A stretch of DNA of 64,000 bases. Source: Lycorma delicatula. Its lineage: Eukaryota; Arthropoda; Insecta; Hemiptera; Fulgoridae. Below, piece after piece: positions 10,944 to 64,000 of the stretch. Made by a program: the position numbers and the translations under genes. Location of the stretch: the NCBI RefSeq assembly GCF_047948215.1, contig NC_134460.1:17004501-17068500 (forward strand). The letters are read 5' to 3'. Every line of letters starts with the position of its first letter. The stretch's first letter is position 1. Under the pieces are notes generated by a model that saw only the letters and a list, made by a program, of their open reading frames with translations, made no database searches and was not told where the DNA came from.

Positions 10944-12974
10944 TATTATATATTCAAGGCAGAAAAAAATACAAAAATATGATTTTTAAAAAATGGAATA
11001 AATTTTCAGAAAACAGTATTTGTAACATAGAAATTACTAAACAACCAAAGAAAAATAACCTCAGATTACACAGACAATGGGTGTGGTCAAGCAGTATAGC
11101 CACAATGCAGAAATAAACAAAAAAAGATCATTAGTCACAACGTATATTGTCAAGAGTTTGATTCAGAATCAATTATTACATTCCAATGTGCATAAAAAGT
11201 GAATTCATTTTCTAGAGGTTAGATACTTATTCTCCTTTATTGAAAAGGTAAACTATAAATGGTGTATTTCATAAAAATATATGGAGTTAGTAAGCAACAA
11301 GTTTTGCTAATGAGTGGTGGTTAGCTGACTATACAGGCTAACCAGAAAAGTATACTACAATCTTCTTGTTGAATGCCAAATTATTTTCAACAAGGTACGA
11401 TAAGTAAAGGAAAATTAAGGTTGAAATCACAAAATATACAATTTATCAAAATAGTTTTGTTTATAATATAATTCATTTGTTTTTTACATTAATAATTAAA
11501 ATAATAACTATAATATACTGTACAATATTTATTTATTAATTCTATATAGAAATGTTCTTTCTTATTTCACAATAAAAAACTTTTTTAAGTTTCACTCTTT
11601 TCTAAGATGCCACTTGACACACCTCAACCATATCAAACATTTTTTTTATAACTCTTAATTTTTCTTCTTATTAAAATTATTCACATAAATTAAATGCTTA
11701 TTTTAATTTATGATAAAACAATATATTATATCTATTTTAACATTTTATAAAAGTAGTTAAAAACAACCAGTCTCATATTTGTAATAAAATTACTAGAATA
11801 TTGTTTATTATAATTACGGTCACCAAACTGTTGATATTTTTACATTACAAATGAAATACAAGTATTACGTATTATATTTACATTCTAATTATAACTGTAT
11901 TATGAGCATAAAAAAAAGTAATACTTCGTAAATATGAATATATTATTCCAGTTTTAAAACAATACCACTTTACACATGTACAACTAATAAAAAATATATT
12001 TTGATAGATAAAAATGACTAAAATTTCTAAGCTACACTAAACTGTAATATTTTTAATAATGATGTTGTAATACTGTAATTAATTTTATGTTGACAATAAT
12101 TATTATTGACAATAATTAGAAACATATAAAGCATAAGCTAAAGTATTTAAAGCAGCCCGTACACAAGTATACTTCTTCATAATAAAACTAATAAGTCAAT
12201 AAAAAATATTTAAGAATATTGATATTCTGTAAATTCATATATTTATTTATAATTTTTTTTCAATTCCTAGTTAAATAGAATTCCATTCATGAGCATGAAT
12301 CAAAATCTGAGGTGCATCAGCAGTTCCAAATTTTCTGTTAATAGAAACTACCTGGCATAATTATTGCAATAATCTGTTCTAATACTGAATTAATCACAAG
12401 TTTACAGTTGTTCAAGAGGTACAAATTTGAACTTAACTTCAAAAGTTCCTATATTTTGGTTTTTATAAAAAAATGTATTAAATTTTAAAAAAAAATTGTA
12501 TAGTGAATTAAGAAAATGTTGCATAAAAAATTCCATAATTGCAGTACAATGTAGTGTAAATTAAGTAAGTATAATGTGTAAATTTCATTAGCAATTCAAA
12601 AACAGGAACACTGCTTTTAAAAGCCAATATTCACAAATGGCTGAATTTAAAATTACATGAACAGACCGTATTTTGTAAACAAACAGAATTATTTGGTACT
12701 ATAGTCAAACAAAACTTCATCTTAATCTGTGTCTGTTTGGTAGAAAGAAAAATAATTATATAGGAGAATGGTACATAAATCTAAATGTTGATAAAAATTG
12801 GTTAGGTAAACCATCAAGGTTTATTGTTTGCCTTTCAGTGTAATATATTAACAATCTGTTGAGGCTTGCTAGAAGTATATATTTTAATACTGTTGGTTTC
12901 TAGACAATGCCTTCCTTCCAGTCCACTGTACTTTGATTTTAATTAACCACACATCTTGATATGTTGACGCACAT

Positions 12975-12977
<3 letters not shown>

Positions 12978-13037
<60 letters not shown>
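12978..13037. repeat. (TG)n(TA)n microsatellite
   Basis: About 16 TG units run directly into about 13 AT units. Confidence 0.95.
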
Positions 13038-14264
13038 CTCGCTATATAAATAAATGGTGCAACTGACTATAACTTGCAATTTGTTAAAGATACATAAAGG
13101 TATTGGATTCCTCTGGAATGAATCCAAAACTAAATGTAAATAAAATGTTAATAAAATTAATTACATTAAGTAGGTTTGTTGCTGGATCTTCTAATAAATT
13201 TAAAAAAATTCTTTTCTTAAAGTGAGAAATCTAGTTTTTGATGTTTTTTCACTTTTTTTTTTCTTTCTTAATTAATATTAACTCTTATTGTTTTGTTACA
13301 AAATGTATTTCTTCTATTGTTTTTTTTTAATAACTAATGTATGTCTATTCTACTATATATACATATATATATAATAGTGGAATAGATTATTTTACAAACC
13401 TTTTAAATAACATTAATGAACTAATGGCTTCTCATGTTCAAACAATCAACATTAATTATTAAAAAAGTAAAAAATACTTAACAATAATGAATGTATGATT
13501 TTAGTAACAAAAATTATTTACTAATAGGATTAACGAAACTGGAATTTTTTGTTGCTATGTGAGTTCTGATGATAAATAATCTCTGTTTTATTGAAAAACA
13601 CAATTATGATCTATCTGTTGTTTGTTCTGATAATAAATTCTGAACTGATAAATATTTGTGGATTATTTTCAATAACTTCGGTGATTATATTTTTGACAGA
13701 AATGCTATTTTGGGCAAATATTGAAAATCTAATTAAAGTAAACAACAATATTCAAACAAATGAACGAAAAATAATGAAAAACAAATGAATGAAAAATAAT
13801 GGTAGAATTGAAACTTTTTACAAAATGTTTAACTTTTCCAGTGTATTATTTCCAGTTAATATTATGTGGTAACTGGTTATAGATCACAAACTGTTACTTT
13901 GTTATTGTATGCCATTGTTTTTGTTTAATACTGAATCATATGTAATTACAATTTAAATTTTACTACCTAAGATGGGCAATTTATAAAAAAAAATCATTCT
14001 AAGGTAAAAAAATAATTAATAGAAAATTAGTAGTAAATTTTTTAGCTTCAATAAATAAATAGTAAAGGTTAATATTTAATATAAGCAAGTTGCTAACATT
14101 GTTAAATAAATTACTTGCATTATAAGGAAATAAAATAATTTTATTATGAAGATGCTGCTAATTGTAAAGTAATACAAACATAAATACATTTTTTAATTCA
14201 ATATTTTAGCCATCTTGTCAAATCTACAGATCTGATTATTTTTAATAGTAGCAGAAATTATAAT

Positions 14265-14280
14265 TCTCTTCTTCTTCTTC

Positions 14281-14311
<31 letters not shown>

Positions 14312-14318
14312 TACTACT
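14265..14318. repeat. (CTT)n(ATT)n(ACT)n trinucleotide microsatellite
   Basis: Compound triplet run: ctt units, then about ten att units, then three act units. Confidence 0.9.
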
Positions 14319-14610
14319 TTAATGTAAAATATTGCTTGGTAAAATTATTTTTGAATTCAAAAAAGTTGTCGGTAAGGTAACATTATCATAGAAAAAACAC
14401 TCCTAAACCTTTTAACAAAATCCATAACCATATTAGCAAAGTTGCAGTCAATGGTATTATTTTATTTCCTTAAAGAATTTAAATACTGCCAATGGTAAAG
14501 CATTTTTTTGTTTTTTTTTTTTTGTTTAATAAACATATTTTGTACTAAACATCACCTGAGAACTCCCCATTCATTAATAAAAAATCTACCATCATTTGTT
14601 ATTATTATTT

Positions 14611-14616
14611 TTTATT
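14611..14616 (-). promoter_or_regulatory. candidate poly(A) signal of LRP2
   Basis: AATAAA on the minus strand about 195 nt after the LRP2 stop codon. It is the nearest clean hexamer I found. AT-rich sequence yields such hexamers by chance, and others occur further on. Confidence 0.35.
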
Positions 14617-14808
14617 AACAACTCATTAGAAAATTAAATCATAACACGTAACAGAATCCTGTTTTTTAATTTAATAAAATTTGTTATTCATTTTAAAAAG
14701 TAATAAATAAATTTAATTAAGTTGAGGTCTGTCATAAATGACTCATGGAATTATGTCAAAAATTTAATAAAGTGTGTTTCAGTTCTAAGCACACAAAATT
14801 TATCAACA

Positions 14809-63950
<49,142 letters not shown>

Positions 63951-64000
63951 CTGAAAACAAAAACAAACAGAATATATATATATAAATATTAATTATTATG

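Larger units (their letters stand above)
10944..14600. other. AT-rich intergenic and LRP2 downstream region
   Basis: No supported coding sequence. Contains the microsatellites listed separately and long A/T-rich text that may include the LRP2 3' untranslated region near 14600-14808. Confidence 0.55.

Overview
The window reads as nuclear DNA of an arthropod, most likely an insect. It is about 70% A+T by eye, with long AT-rich introns bounded by GT...AG. It carries mariner/Tc1-type transposases, jockey-, RTE- and R1-like non-LTR fragments and Helitron-type helicase remains. I cannot name the species; a hemipteroid insect is only a guess from the transposon mix. There are no operons, CRISPR arrays, rRNAs or tRNAs.

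One gene dominates. From 63950 down to 14809 on the minus strand lie 28 coding exons of a giant LDL-receptor-family protein, best identified as LRP2/megalin (mgl in flies). Splice sites and phases were worked out by hand. The exons join into one uninterrupted frame of 6108 nt: 2035 residues plus a TGA stop. In protein order they encode the end of a YWTD propeller with its EGF module, a cluster of 10 LDL-A modules, two EGFs, a propeller, an EGF, a cluster of 11 LDL-A modules, two EGFs, a propeller, two EGFs, one transmembrane helix and a tail of about 148 residues with one FxNPxY endocytosis motif. The 10 + 11 clusters are the membrane-proximal half of the LRP1/LRP2 plan. Only two EGFs before the membrane and a megalin-like C-terminus favour LRP2 over LRP1. 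The N-terminal half lies beyond the right edge.

Left of the gene (1-14600) is a transposon graveyard: an RTE-like tail, a gag-like fragment, five Tc1/mariner-type remnants of different ages (one, 7648-8939, with both inverted repeats) and a jockey-like reverse-transcriptase scrap. One orphan 207-bp exon-like segment (1846-2052, minus) has a good splice acceptor and a poly(A) signal and may be the 3' end of a neighbouring gene.

The introns hold further elements: R1-like pieces (15.7-16.0, 23.5-25.1 and 26.6-27.5 kb), a 70-bp minisatellite (25.4-26.0 kb), a long CA/GA microsatellite (27.8 kb), a foldback element inserted at a TA inside another transposon's transposase gene (31.4-32.9 kb), an RTE-like LINE (41-42 kb), a mariner with both ends (42.6-43.9 kb), a 519-bp perfect tandem duplication that copies a splice acceptor and 48 bp of LRP2 exon 10 (47.6-48.6 kb), a helicase remnant (49-50 kb) and a transposase remnant (56.6-57.1 kb). 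I see no convincing new molecular system. The most checkable oddities are the exon-capturing duplication, the nested foldback and the orphan terminal exon.
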